Positions 17,641-26,214 of a stretch of 64,000 nucleotides of DNA are shown here, piece by piece. A program made the translations under genes and the position numbers. The DNA comes from Gp6-AA45 sp035652075. Its GTDB lineage: Bacteria > Acidobacteriota > Vicinamibacteria > Vicinamibacterales > CAVVIG01. A model generated the notes under the pieces. The model searched no databases, was not told the DNA's origin, and saw only the letters and a list, made by a program, of their open reading frames with translations. The first letter of the stretch is position 1. Every line of letters begins with the position of its first letter. The stretch is taken from assembly GCA_035652075.1 (NCBI GenBank), contig DASREL010000085.1, forward strand, positions 10,557 to 74,556. The letters run 5' to 3'.

Positions 17641-18735
17641 TTGAGTGCCGCCTTGCCACTCGCCGGTCAGCTCGTCGTTTTCACCGGAAAACTCAGTTCC
17701 CTCGGCCGCAAAGAAGCGCGCGCGCTCGTCCAGCAACTCGGCGGCTCGACGGCGGACGAAGTCAACGCGAAGACGACGATGGTCGTTGTCGGCGCGGAAG
17801 GATTCGGTCCCGCGCCCAAAGAAGAAAAAAGCCAGAAGCTGCGGCGAGCCGAAGAACTGCAGATCCGCATCATCAGCGAGGACGAGTTCTGCAGGCTCGC
17901 CGGCGTCCCCACACCCGAGTCGCTGAAGCGGCAATATCACGCGCTGCGCGATCTCACGATGCGGTATCGCAGCTTGCGCGAGGACCACCTGCGGTATCTC
18001 GTGAAGTGCGGCGTCATCCGGCCCGTGTTGCGCACCAACGCCGATACGTTCTTTGCGTTCTCCGATCTGTCGGTGATCAAGCAGGTGCACGAGGCGGTGG
18101 AACAGGGCGTCTCGTTCCACAGCGTGGCGCGGTCGCTGATGGCGTCTCGCCAGGGCCAGCTCGAACTCGATTTTCGCTCCGACGCGACCCCCGCGAAAAT
18201 CATCACGCTTCGTCGTCCGGCGCCGCGCGACACGCCGCCGCCGATGACGGACGTGACGCCGGTTCGCGCGCAGGACACGGCGCTGGCCGAGGAGTATTTC
18301 CGCGCCGGCTCGGTCCTCGATGACGGCAACGAGTTGAAACGTGAGGAAGCCGCGGCCGCGTATCGAAAAGCGCTGGAGTTGGATCCGTACTTAGTCGCCG
18401 CGCTGATCAACCTCGCGAACATTCATTACAGTCGCGACGAGCTGGTCGAAGCGCAAGCGCTCTACGAACGCGCCATCGGGCTCGAGCCCGACTTCTTCGA
18501 AGCGCACTTCAATCTCGGCAACATTTACCACGACCTGGGGCGCTTCGCAGAGGCGCAGGCGTGCTATCGCGAGGCGTTACGGCTGAACCCGTTCTACGCC
18601 GACGCGCACTTCTACCTCGCGGTCACGTTCGAGAAAATGGGCTTATCGCAGGACGCGCGTCCGCATTGGCGCGCGTACCAGCAGCTCGCGCCGAAAGGCG
18701 AGTGGGTCGAACTGGCGCGGGAGTTTTCGGACTAG
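17641..18735 (+). CDS. BRCT - MerR-like HTH - TPR fusion protein
   Basis: A protein of about 364 residues with three parts. Residues 8-90 are a BRCT domain (GQLVVFTGKLSSLGRKEAR, LGGSTADEVNAKTTMVVVG) like those in NAD-dependent DNA ligase. Residues 105-170 resemble a MerR-type winged helix (YRSLREDHLRYLVKCGVIRP, FFAFSDLSVIKQV). From about 220 to 350 come three to four TPR repeats (RKALELDPYLVAALINLANI, IGLEPDFFEAHFNLGNIYHD). A DNA-associated regulator or scaffold is inferred; no enzyme activity is visible. The start is uncertain: TTG 17641 or TTG 17653, with no Shine-Dalgarno. The stop shares CTAG with the convergent small gene. Confidence 0.85.
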   Translation: MSAALPLAGQLVVFTGKLSSLGRKEARALVQQLGGSTADEVNAKTTMVVVGAEGFGPAPKEEKSQKLRRAEELQIRIISEDEFCRLAGVPTPESLKRQYHALRDLTMRYRSLREDHLRYLVKCGVIRPVLRTNADTFFAFSDLSVIKQVHEAVEQGVSFHSVARSLMASRQGQLELDFRSDATPAKIITLRRPAPRDTPPPMTDVTPVRAQDTALAEEYFRAGSVLDDGNELKREEAAAAYRKALELDPYLVAALINLANIHYSRDELVEAQALYERAIGLEPDFFEAHFNLGNIYHDLGRFAEAQACYREALRLNPFYADAHFYLAVTFEKMGLSQDARPHWRAYQQLAPKGEWVELAREFSD

Positions 18736-18989
18736 TAGCGGTAGTCGTTCGGGTCGCGCTTCTTCGGCGTGCGGCGCAGCTTGTAGAAGGTGCAATCCGG
18801 ACACCACGCCTCGGGATCGAATCCGCTCGCGCCCGCAATCGGCAATACATCGCGATGTCCACAGCACTCCGCCCCTTCGTCGGGCGGACGACGCCAGCGG
18901 CATGATTTGAATTTCGCCTGGGCAGGCGTCCACGCCGACTCAGCTGTAGGATTGGGCGACGGCGACGACGGGGAAACCGGATCAGACAT
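18732..18989 (-). CDS. Small Cys-rich protein, putative zinc ribbon
   Basis: An 85-residue protein with a Pro/Ser-rich N-terminus and a C-terminal half carrying five cysteines plus histidine: CRWRR, a CCGHRD cluster and WCPDC followed by a basic KLRRTPKK tail. The spacing suggests a metal site, but I do not recognise the family. A TACAAT box (19003-19008, minus strand) precedes the ATG by 13 nt. Its TAG stop and the TAG of the BRCT/TPR gene are the two strands of one CTAG tetranucleotide. Confidence 0.72.
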   Translation of the reverse strand: MSDPVSPSSPSPNPTAESAWTPAQAKFKSCRWRRPPDEGAECCGHRDVLPIAGASGFDPEAWCPDCTFYKLRRTPKKRDPNDYRY

Positions 18990-19000
18990 TGCTTCTGCCG

Positions 19001-20260
19001 TTATTGTAGGCGAACGCCAACGCCCTTTTCCAGAATCGCCAGCGCGCGACGCTCTTCAGGTGACACAAGCGTAATCGCTTGACCCGCCGCGTTCGCTCGG
19101 CCGGTACGTCCCACGCGATGCACGTACGTGTCCGCTGAGTCCGGCACTTCGTAATTGATCACCGTATGGATGGCGTCGATATCGAGGCCGCGCGCGGCGA
19201 TGTCGGTCGCGACGAGGACCGGGAATCGTCCACCCTTGAAACCCTCGACCGCAACGCGCCGCTGATCCTGACTGCGATCGGCGTGCAGCGCCGCACACCG
19301 GACGCCGGCGGCCGCCAACTGTCGCGCGAGTCGGTCGGCGCCAATCTTCGTTCGCGTGAAGACGAGCACCGGACCTTCCGGCCGTCGCAGGTGATCGATC
19401 AGCCACTGCAGCTTCGCGCTCGCCGGCATCTGCTCGACGCGATGCGTAATTGTCTGCGCCGGCGCACTGCGCTGACCGATCTGCACGTACTTCGCGTCGC
19501 GCGTGATCTCCAGCGCGTCCCGCACCACCTCGTTCGGCATCGTCGCCGAGAAGAGGAGCGTCTGGCGAACGGCCGGCAGCGCCTGGATGATGCGGCGGAC
19601 GTCGGGCCAGAAGCCCATGTCCATCATGCGATCCGCTTCGTCGAGGACGAGCAGCTCGATGCCGGTCAGGTCGGCGTTCTGCTGCCGCATGTGATCCATC
19701 AAACGTCCCGGTGTCGCGACGATGATGTCGACGCCCGCTTTCAGCGCGCGCTCCTGGATGCCCATGTCGACGCCGCCGTACACCGCGGCGCTCGTGACGC
19801 CGGTGTGATAGGCGAGGCCGTGAATCTCGTCCTCGATCTGGACGGCGAGTTCGCGCGTCGGCGCAAGAACAAGCACGCGTGATTTCGTCGCGGGTTCGGC
19901 TTTCAGCAGCCGTTGCAGCGTCGGGACGACGAACGCGGCGGTCTTGCCGGTTCCCGTTTCCGCGCACGCGATCAGATCATCGTTCGCGAGCGCGAGCGGA
20001 ATGACGGCGCTCTGAATCGGTCGTGTTTCTTTGAAGCCGAGATCGCGGATGCCTTCGAGCAGTCGCGCGTCCAGGCCGAGCGACGAGAAGGGCACCGGCG
20101 TCGCATCACACGGCGTCTGTTCGAGCGAGATCGTCGGGTGTGATGACGCTTTCGGCTGCGGAGTGTGTTTTTTCGGCCCGCCATGACGCGGTGCACCGCG
20201 CGTGGAGCGCCGGCGTCGGTTTCCGTGATGCTGTGGCCGATCGGTTGTGTTGGAGTTCAA
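19001..20260 (-). CDS. DEAD-box ATP-dependent RNA helicase
   Basis: A 419-residue RhlE/DeaD-type helicase. In order: a basic His/Arg-rich N-terminus; the Q motif (PFSSLGLDARLLEGIRDLGF); motif I AETGTGKT; PTRELA; TPGRL; motif II DEAD; motif III SAT; motif V ATDIAARGLD; and motif VI HRVGRTGRA. It is short at the C-terminus compared with RhlE, lacking the basic tail. It probably remodels structured RNA in translation or ribosome assembly. The start is TTG 20260, 9 nt after the infA stop, so it is co-transcribed with infA. That arrangement fits a translation or cold-response role. Confidence 0.95.
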   Translation of the reverse strand: MNSNTTDRPQHHGNRRRRSTRGAPRHGGPKKHTPQPKASSHPTISLEQTPCDATPVPFSSLGLDARLLEGIRDLGFKETRPIQSAVIPLALANDDLIACAETGTGKTAAFVVPTLQRLLKAEPATKSRVLVLAPTRELAVQIEDEIHGLAYHTGVTSAAVYGGVDMGIQERALKAGVDIIVATPGRLMDHMRQQNADLTGIELLVLDEADRMMDMGFWPDVRRIIQALPAVRQTLLFSATMPNEVVRDALEITRDAKYVQIGQRSAPAQTITHRVEQMPASAKLQWLIDHLRRPEGPVLVFTRTKIGADRLARQLAAAGVRCAALHADRSQDQRRVAVEGFKGGRFPVLVATDIAARGLDIDAIHTVINYEVPDSADTYVHRVGRTGRANAAGQAITLVSPEERRALAILEKGVGVRLQ

Positions 20261-20269
20261 ACTGTGTGG

Positions 20270-20488
20270 CTAGCGCGCGCGGAACGTGATGATGCCGCGA
20301 ACCGGATCGTACGGCGAGACGCCGACGGTCACGCGATCGCCCGGCACGACTTTGATGCGAAAGCGGCGCATGCGGCCGCTGAGCTGCGCCAAAACCTCGT
20401 GACCGGCGTCGCATTGCACGCGATACAAACCACCGCTGTGCACCGCGACGACGGTGCCTTGCATGTCGATCAGATCGTCCTTGCTCAA
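20270..20488 (-). CDS. infA: Translation initiation factor IF-1
   Basis: A 72-residue OB-fold protein of canonical length: SKDDLIDMQGTVV, GHEVLAQLSGRMRRFRIKVVPGD, SPYDPVRGIITFR. IF-1 occupies the ribosomal A site during initiation. The start codon is TTG, with an AAAGGA element about 12 nt upstream, which is far for a Shine-Dalgarno. It sits before the DEAD-box helicase rather than in the ribosomal-protein operon. Confidence 0.96.
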   Translation of the reverse strand: MSKDDLIDMQGTVVAVHSGGLYRVQCDAGHEVLAQLSGRMRRFRIKVVPGDRVTVGVSPYDPVRGIITFRAR

Positions 20489-20535
20489 ATGGCTAGCGTT
20501 TCCTTTCTAACAAACATTGTGCCACACGGCTGAAG

Positions 20536-20844
20536 TCAGCGCCAATGTCCTTCGACGAAGAACCATCCGCGTCGCTCATGCTGCCAATGTCCCGGCACCC
20601 AGACGGCGCGGGCTCGCGGAGGCATCACATACCGTCCGGGCACCCAGACGTACGCAGCGCCATTCCACGTGTGATACCCCGGAACCCACACATATCCAGC
20701 ACCTGGCGCCACGACTGCGGTCTCGACGATGGGTGCTGGCGGTCCGACGCGAACGAACACGCGGCCGCGGGGTGACGCGCACGCCAAGCTCGACGTTAAC
20801 AGCAGAGTTCCGAGAAATGCCGTCCCGATTCTCAGGCCCTTCAT
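20536..20844 (-). CDS. YXWGXW-repeat exported protein
   Basis: A 102-residue protein with a signal peptide (residues 1-24, ending near a Cys that is only a weak lipobox). The rest consists of short aromatic repeats: YVWVPGYHTW, YVWVPGRYVMPP, AVWVPGHWQ, WFFVEGHWR. Proteins with this YXWGXW-type repeat are small envelope proteins of unknown function. A strong AGGAGG Shine-Dalgarno precedes the ATG, in contrast to most genes nearby, so this transcript has a leader. Confidence 0.87.
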   Translation of the reverse strand: MKGLRIGTAFLGTLLLTSSLACASPRGRVFVRVGPPAPIVETAVVAPGAGYVWVPGYHTWNGAAYVWVPGRYVMPPRARAVWVPGHWQHERRGWFFVEGHWR

Positions 20845-20897
20845 GACCCCTCCTACCGGTGATAGACCGCGAGGGCAGCCGAAGGTTACACGTGAAT

Positions 20898-23405
20898 CTA
20901 CAAAGCGCGGACGGCGTCTTCGACCTGCTTCGCGAGCGCTTCGTAGTCGTCGCCCGCCAGCCGCATCGGCGCGCCGAACGCGACGCGTACGCGGCCGGGC
21001 CGCGCGAAGTGCCAGCCGGTGCGCAGCACGTTCTGCAGCCCGTCGATGCGAACCGGAACGACCGGTACGCCAAGGCGTGACGCGATCATGCCGATGCCGG
21101 GACGAAAGCGTTTGATCGCGCCCGTCTCGCTGCGTTCGCCCTCGGGAAAAATCAACACCGAAAATCCATCCCCGAGCACATCGCCGATGTACCGCAGCGT
21201 CTGGCGCGCCCCGGCCTCACGCTGCGGCAGCGGAAACGCATTGAAGAAGAGCGTCGACAGATAGTAGTTGAGGCTGTTGGTGAACCACGCGACGCGCCCG
21301 TACTGCTCCGGAAAGAAATGCGCTTTGAAAAACTCTTTCGCCATCGCCGGCGCGAGGCGATAGCGCAAGCGCGCAGGCAGCGACGTCATGATCACCGGCG
21401 TGTCCATGTGGCTCTGGTGATTCGACGCGAAGATCACCGGTGACGTGATGCGGTCGAGATGCTCGCGTCCTTCGACGCGCGTCCACGCGAACAGCCGTCC
21501 CCACGGCAGGATCCACGTCGGAAGGCTCGCGCGGCGGATCGCGCGCGCCGGCAGCGATCGATTCCACGAGGGGAACTCGACCGGTTCGGCGGGCGCGGTG
21601 TCGCGTTTCGTCGACTGCTCGACGAGCGCGCGCAGCTGCTGAAGGTCCCGCGCGTCGGAGAAGGCGCTCTCGTCGATGCGTGTCTGAAACGCGTCCTCGA
21701 GTGCGACCATCAGCTCGACGCGATCGAGCGAGCTGAGGCCGAGTTGTTCGATGGTCGTATTCGCGCCAAGCGCGCCGCCGCCGGCATACTTGGCGATCAA
21801 CGCTTCCAGTTGGTCGGTGCCACGCGCCACGCTCGGCGCGACGGAGGCGCCGCTCCTCACCCAGTCACGGATCGCGGCGCGTTTCAGTTTTTTCGTGCCT
21901 TCGGTGCGCGGCAACTCCGGCTCGGGCCAGACCAGCGCCCGGCGGATCTTCTGATGATCCTGCAGCCGCGCGTTCGCGTCGCGCACGATCGCGTCGACGT
22001 CGACGCCAGCGTCGACGACGAGCACGGCGTGCACGCGCTCTTCGGATCCGATCGCGACGCCGACGACCGCCGAATCTCGCACGCCGGGGATGTGGTTGAG
22101 CACCTTCTCGACGTCCTCCGGAAAGACGTTGAGCCCTTCGGGCGTGACGATCATTTCTTTCTTTCGTCCACGGATGTAGAGCTGTCCGTCGGGTCCGAGT
22201 TCGCCGACGTCGCCGGTGTGGAACCAGCCGTCTTCGAACGCGTGCGCGCTGTCGGCGTCCGCGTTGAAGTAGCCTTTCGTCACGTTCTCGCCGCGCACGA
22301 GGATCTCGCCGTCATCCGCGATCTTCATCTCGACGCCGGCGATCGCCTTGCCAACCGATCCGCTCTTCGTCGCGAAGGGATGATTCAGCGTCACGATCGG
22401 GGCTGTCTCGGTCAGGCCGTAGCCCTGGATCACGACGAAGCCGATTTCTTTCCAGAACTGCTCGAGGTCTGCGTCGAGCGGCGCGGCGCCGACGACGAAC
22501 GCCCAGAATTTCAGGCCGAACATCCGGTGAATGTCGCGGTACTTCCACCACCGCCGCGCCACGTGCTGTCCAGACGGTTGTCGCGCGAGGCCGTCAGCCG
22601 AGCGATCGACACGCGCGACATGCTCGCGCAACACGTCGAGGATCTTCGGGACCGACACCAGCACCGACACGCGGCGCTTCTTGATCTGGTCGACGATCTC
22701 CACGGGGTTGTAGCCGCGCATGAAAATCACGGTCCCGGGGAGCACAGGCGGGATGAATGTCGCCATCGCCTGGCCGAACATGTGCGACAGCGGTAAGAGG
22801 TTCAAGAACCTCAATGGATAGAACGGTTTACCGTATTTTCGATACTTCAGGATCTCGCGTTCGACGGGGACGATATTTGCGAGCACATTCCGATGGGTGA
22901 TGACGACACCTTTCGGCTCCGCGGTCGCCCCGGACGTGAAGATGATCTCGGCGATGTCGTCTTTGGAAACGGTGCCAGAGTACTCAGGCACCTCTGAGGT
23001 GTCAGACCCCCAATTCATGTCGTTGAGATTCCAGATCGGTGCGTCGATCGATCCGCGCAGCGGCGGGACGTCTTGACCGATCAGGATCAGTTTCGCGGAC
23101 ACGATCCGCGCCACGCGGATCAGGAAATCGGGCGACGCGCGGTAGTCGATCGGAACGACGACGATGCCGCTGATGATGCAGGCCCAGAACGCGGCAATCC
23201 ACTCCGGACGGTTCTCGGACCAGAAAACAACTTTGTCGCCCTTTCGTAATCCGAGCGCGTGGAGCTCGGCCGCGAACGCCTGTGCGCGCCGGCCGACCTC
23301 GCGATACGTAAACGATCGACTGCGGAACCCATCGTCGTAGACGAGAAAATCGCCGCTCGCGAGCGACAGATCGCGGAAAAAGTCAATCAGCGTGTCGCGG
23401 ACCAC
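20898..23405 (-). CDS. Acyl-CoA/ACP synthetase - ACP - PlsC acyltransferase fusion
   Basis: A protein of about 835 residues with three domains. An AMP-forming acyl-activating domain (residues about 1-540) has the P-loop FTSGATAEPKGV near residue 157, then GYGLTETAP and WFHTGDVGEL. An acyl-carrier domain (about 545-620) has the phosphopantetheine serine in LGLSSLDRVEL. A PlsC-type domain (about 640-835) has SNHQSHMDTP (HxxxxD) and FPEGERSETG. It could activate a fatty acid, load it on its own ACP and acylate a lysophospholipid. I start at GTG 23405; an alternative GTG 23447 would overlap the divergent epimerase. Confidence 0.9.
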   Translation of the reverse strand: MVRDTLIDFFRDLSLASGDFLVYDDGFRSRSFTYREVGRRAQAFAAELHALGLRKGDKVVFWSENRPEWIAAFWACIISGIVVVPIDYRASPDFLIRVARIVSAKLILIGQDVPPLRGSIDAPIWNLNDMNWGSDTSEVPEYSGTVSKDDIAEIIFTSGATAEPKGVVITHRNVLANIVPVEREILKYRKYGKPFYPLRFLNLLPLSHMFGQAMATFIPPVLPGTVIFMRGYNPVEIVDQIKKRRVSVLVSVPKILDVLREHVARVDRSADGLARQPSGQHVARRWWKYRDIHRMFGLKFWAFVVGAAPLDADLEQFWKEIGFVVIQGYGLTETAPIVTLNHPFATKSGSVGKAIAGVEMKIADDGEILVRGENVTKGYFNADADSAHAFEDGWFHTGDVGELGPDGQLYIRGRKKEMIVTPEGLNVFPEDVEKVLNHIPGVRDSAVVGVAIGSEERVHAVLVVDAGVDVDAIVRDANARLQDHQKIRRALVWPEPELPRTEGTKKLKRAAIRDWVRSGASVAPSVARGTDQLEALIAKYAGGGALGANTTIEQLGLSSLDRVELMVALEDAFQTRIDESAFSDARDLQQLRALVEQSTKRDTAPAEPVEFPSWNRSLPARAIRRASLPTWILPWGRLFAWTRVEGREHLDRITSPVIFASNHQSHMDTPVIMTSLPARLRYRLAPAMAKEFFKAHFFPEQYGRVAWFTNSLNYYLSTLFFNAFPLPQREAGARQTLRYIGDVLGDGFSVLIFPEGERSETGAIKRFRPGIGMIASRLGVPVVPVRIDGLQNVLRTGWHFARPGRVRVAFGAPMRLAGDDYEALAKQVEDAVRAL

Positions 23406-23413
23406 GAGTCGAT

Positions 23414-23419
23414 TATGAT
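23414..23419 (+). promoter_or_regulatory. -10-like TATGAT in divergent gap
   Basis: TATGAT lies 11 nt before the epimerase ATG 23431. The same AT-rich island read on the minus strand gives CATAAT (23412-23417), 6 nt before the GTG of the synthetase fusion. One short island may drive both genes. Confidence 0.45.
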
Positions 23420-23430
23420 ATACGGCTCCG

Positions 23431-24351
23431 ATGCGAATCTTTCTCACTGGCGCGACCGGCTACATCGGCAGCGCTGTACTCGACGCGCTGGTGCGCGCCG
23501 GGCACGACGTGACCGCACTGGTCCGCACGAACGAGAAAGCGAAGCTCGTCGCCAAGCGCGGCGGCCATCCGGTGATCGGCAATCTCGCCGAACCCGATTC
23601 GTTCAAGGGCGCGGCGGATGCGCAGGACGGCTACGTCCACACCGCATTCGACAACTCCGCCAACGGGGGACCGTCGGTCGACCGCGCCGCGATTGAAGCC
23701 ATCCTCGCGGCGGCGAAGCGTCCGCGCACGGCGGGAGCGAACGCCCCGGCCAGGCGATTCGTGATTTACACCTCCGGCGTGTGGGTGCTCGGCAAGACAC
23801 CGGAGCCGGTCGCCGAAGACGCGGCAATCAATCCGATTGCGCTCGTGTCCTATCGTCCGGCGCACGAACAGCTCGTGCTGGATGCGGCGACCGACCAGCT
23901 GCGTACGATCGTCGTGCGCCCTGGCGTCGTCTACGGCGGCGGCAACGGGATCGTGGGCGACATGTTCAAGTCAGCGAGCAACGGCCTCGTGCGCGTCATC
24001 GGCGACGGCAACAACCACTGGCCGTTGGTGTACGAGCGCGATCTCGCGGACTTGTACGCGCGTCTCGTCGCCCGGGAAGACGCCGAGGGCATCTACCACG
24101 CGAATGACGAAGGGGACGAGCGCGTCAACGACATCGTCGATGCGATCAAGCCCTATCTGCCGGTGAAGCCTGACGTCCGGTACGTGCCGATCGACGAAGC
24201 GCGGAGCAAGATGGGCGCATACGCCGATGCGTTGGCGCTGGATCAGGTCGTCCGCAGCCCGCGGGCCCGCGCGCTCGGCTGGACGCCGACGCTGCATTCG
24301 GTCGCCGGCAACGCGGCGCGCCTGCTCGAAGAGTGGAGAGCGACGAGGTGA
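23431..24351 (+). CDS. NAD-dependent epimerase/dehydratase (extended SDR)
   Basis: A 306-residue Rossmann-fold protein opening with MRIFLTGATGYIGSAVLDAL (TGxxGxxG). It carries FVIYTSGVWVLG, VVRPGVVYGGGNG and a PLVYERDLADLYARL segment near the end, as in atypical/extended SDRs. The canonical YxxxK is not obvious: SYRPAHEQLV occupies its place, as in some reductase-like atypical SDRs. The substrate is unknown. It is divergent from the acyl-CoA synthetase fusion with a 25-bp gap, and its stop abuts a hairpin that also ends the convergent clpP gene. Confidence 0.9.
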   Translation: MRIFLTGATGYIGSAVLDALVRAGHDVTALVRTNEKAKLVAKRGGHPVIGNLAEPDSFKGAADAQDGYVHTAFDNSANGGPSVDRAAIEAILAAAKRPRTAGANAPARRFVIYTSGVWVLGKTPEPVAEDAAINPIALVSYRPAHEQLVLDAATDQLRTIVVRPGVVYGGGNGIVGDMFKSASNGLVRVIGDGNNHWPLVYERDLADLYARLVAREDAEGIYHANDEGDERVNDIVDAIKPYLPVKPDVRYVPIDEARSKMGAYADALALDQVVRSPRARALGWTPTLHSVAGNAARLLEEWRATR

Positions 24352-24352
24352 G

Positions 24353-24375
24353 GCAGGCCTGACGGCCTGCGCTAC
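24353..24375. repeat. Stop-codon hairpin GCAGGCC-TGAC-GGCCTGC
   Basis: A perfect 7-bp stem with a 4-base loop (24353-24370) followed by GCTAC. It fills the whole gap between the epimerase stop (24349-24351) and the clpP stop; the CTA at 24372-24374 is the clpP TAG. A near-identical copy with the same trailing GCTAC lies at 32551-32574. No U tract follows on either side. Confidence 0.7.
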
Positions 24376-25073
24376 GAGTCTATCGGCGCTTTGGCGGCCA
24401 TTTGCGCCGGCGCCGGCTGCGGCAGCGGTTCAGCGCTGACGTCTTTCAAATCCATCTGGGCCGGCTTATCGCCCGGCAGTTCGCCCGCGACCACCGCATC
24501 GATCAACCCGTACTCGAGGGCGCTCTGCGCGTCGAGATAGAAGTCGGTGCGCTTGGTGTCCTTGATGATCTGCCGCAGCGGTTTGCCCGAGCGCACCGAC
24601 AGGATTTTGTAGATCTGATCCTGCATTTGCTTCAGCCGCTCGAGATGCTGGGCGGCTGCGGTCGTCGATTGCCAGCCCGCCCATTTCGCCGGTTCGTGAA
24701 TCATGATCCACGAGTGCGGAAACGCCAATCGCCGTCCGTCGCTGGCAGCCTGTAACACGATCGATCCCATCGAGTACGCCATGCCCTGTACGATGATCGT
24801 GACCTCGATGCCTTTGCTGACGACGTGGCGGACGGAATCGTGGATGGCGAGACCGTCGGTGACGTTGCCGCCGGCGCTGTTGATGTAAAGGGTGATCGGT
24901 TTGGTGTTCTCGTTGGCGAGCTCGCGGAGCCGCTCGATCGTGCTCCGGGCGGTATCTTTTTCGATGTCGCCGATCAGGTAGACATCACGCAGTCGTTCGT
25001 TGGATTCGCGCCGGAGCTGCGCACGGACGGCATCGACGAGCTCGGCGATCAGGCGATCGCTCAATTCACCCAT
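24372..25073 (-). CDS. clpP: ATP-dependent Clp protease proteolytic subunit (ClpP-like)
   Basis: A 233-residue serine protease subunit. The catalytic triad is visible as Ser101 (GMAYSMGS, where most ClpPs have AASMG), His126 (WIMIHEP) and probably Asp177. The INSAGGNVTDGLAIHD oligomerisation/substrate-cleft segment is intact. A C-terminal tail of about 30 residues rich in Gln, Pro and Ala exceeds typical ClpP. No ClpX or trigger factor is adjacent, so this may be a secondary, stand-alone ClpP. The start is ATG 25073, preceded 7 nt upstream by GATAAT. Confidence 0.93.
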   Translation of the reverse strand: MGELSDRLIAELVDAVRAQLRRESNERLRDVYLIGDIEKDTARSTIERLRELANENTKPITLYINSAGGNVTDGLAIHDSVRHVVSKGIEVTIIVQGMAYSMGSIVLQAASDGRRLAFPHSWIMIHEPAKWAGWQSTTAAAQHLERLKQMQDQIYKILSVRSGKPLRQIIKDTKRTDFYLDAQSALEYGLIDAVVAGELPGDKPAQMDLKDVSAEPLPQPAPAQMAAKAPIDS

Positions 25074-25123
25074 CACGTCGATTATCGCATTGGTCGCGAC
25101 CTCATCCGTCCGCCTTTGCGCGC

Positions 25124-26209
25124 CTACGGCGAGACAGGGACGAAGAAGAACGCGACGCCGAGGATGAGATAGACGGCGAGCAGTTGCATCCCCTCGACCC
25201 AATTGCTTTCGCCGTCGCCCACCACCATCGACGTCGCGATGACCGAGACGGTGATCGCGACCAGCTCCAGCGCATTCAGCACCAGCGACATCGGATGGCC
25301 GATCACCCACGAGTACAGCACCAGCGCCGGCGCGACGAAGAGCGCAATCTGTGCGCTGCTGCCGATCGCGATCTCGACCGCGAGCGTCATCTGATCGCGA
25401 CGCGCCGCCGCGACCGCCGAATAGTGCTCGGCCGCGTTGCCGATCAACGCCACGACGATCACGCCGGCGAAGAGCTCCGTGAACCCGAATCGTGCGAGCG
25501 CCGGCTCGATTTCGTGGACGAGAATCTCGGCCTGGATCGTCGTCAATATCGTGCCGACGGCGAGCATCGCGAGGGCGGTGGTCAGCGAACAGGACTTGTG
25601 GACCGCGCCGCCTTCGTGCATCGAGCGGAACAGGTCGCACTGCGCCGTGAACGAGTAGATCAAGCTGCCCACATACGCCGCGATGAGAATCAGCGCGCTC
25701 CAGAAACTCAACCGATCGATGATCGGCGATCGTGTCGCGAGATTGCCGTACATGACCAGGTCGAGGACTGCAGGCATCACGAGCGCCACGACGGCGAGGA
25801 ACAGCATCGACGCGGCGTTGGTGGCCGCCGTGCGATGAAACTTCTGCGATCGTCGGCCGATTCCGCCGACGAAGAACGACAGTCCGAGGACGAGCAGCAG
25901 GTTGCCGACGATGCTGCCGGTGATCGAGGCTTTGACGAGCGCGACGTGATGGTTGTTGAGCGCGACGATCGCGATGATCAACTCGGCGGCGTTGCCGAAC
26001 GTGGCGTTGAGAAACCCACCCCACGCCGGGCCTGCGCGATGCGCGAGCTGCTCGGTGCCGTATCCAATCAGGCCGGCGAGCGGCACGAGCGAGATCGCGG
26101 CCGTGACGAAGATCCACGGCGAACCCGGTGCCAGCGCGACCATCGCCCAGCAGATCGGCGCGAGCACGAGCAGCAGGTTCAGACGATTGTCGGTAAGCGC
26201 GCGCAGCAC
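25124..26209 (-). CDS. cax: Calcium/proton (CaCA/Cax) exchanger
   Basis: A 361-residue integral membrane protein with eleven predicted helices arranged as two inverted repeats. The conserved cation-binding segments are GGFLNATFGNAAELIIAI in the first half and VVALIGNAAEHYSAVAAA in the second, both with the GNxxE signature of Cax antiporters. An acidic loop between the halves is short. It exports Ca2+ in exchange for protons. The gene lies 5 nt downstream of the small 26215-26445 gene, probably in one transcript. Confidence 0.95.
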   Translation of the reverse strand: MLRALTDNRLNLLLVLAPICWAMVALAPGSPWIFVTAAISLVPLAGLIGYGTEQLAHRAGPAWGGFLNATFGNAAELIIAIVALNNHHVALVKASITGSIVGNLLLVLGLSFFVGGIGRRSQKFHRTAATNAASMLFLAVVALVMPAVLDLVMYGNLATRSPIIDRLSFWSALILIAAYVGSLIYSFTAQCDLFRSMHEGGAVHKSCSLTTALAMLAVGTILTTIQAEILVHEIEPALARFGFTELFAGVIVVALIGNAAEHYSAVAAARRDQMTLAVEIAIGSSAQIALFVAPALVLYSWVIGHPMSLVLNALELVAITVSVIATSMVVGDGESNWVEGMQLLAVYLILGVAFFFVPVSP

Positions 26210-26214
26210 AGGCG

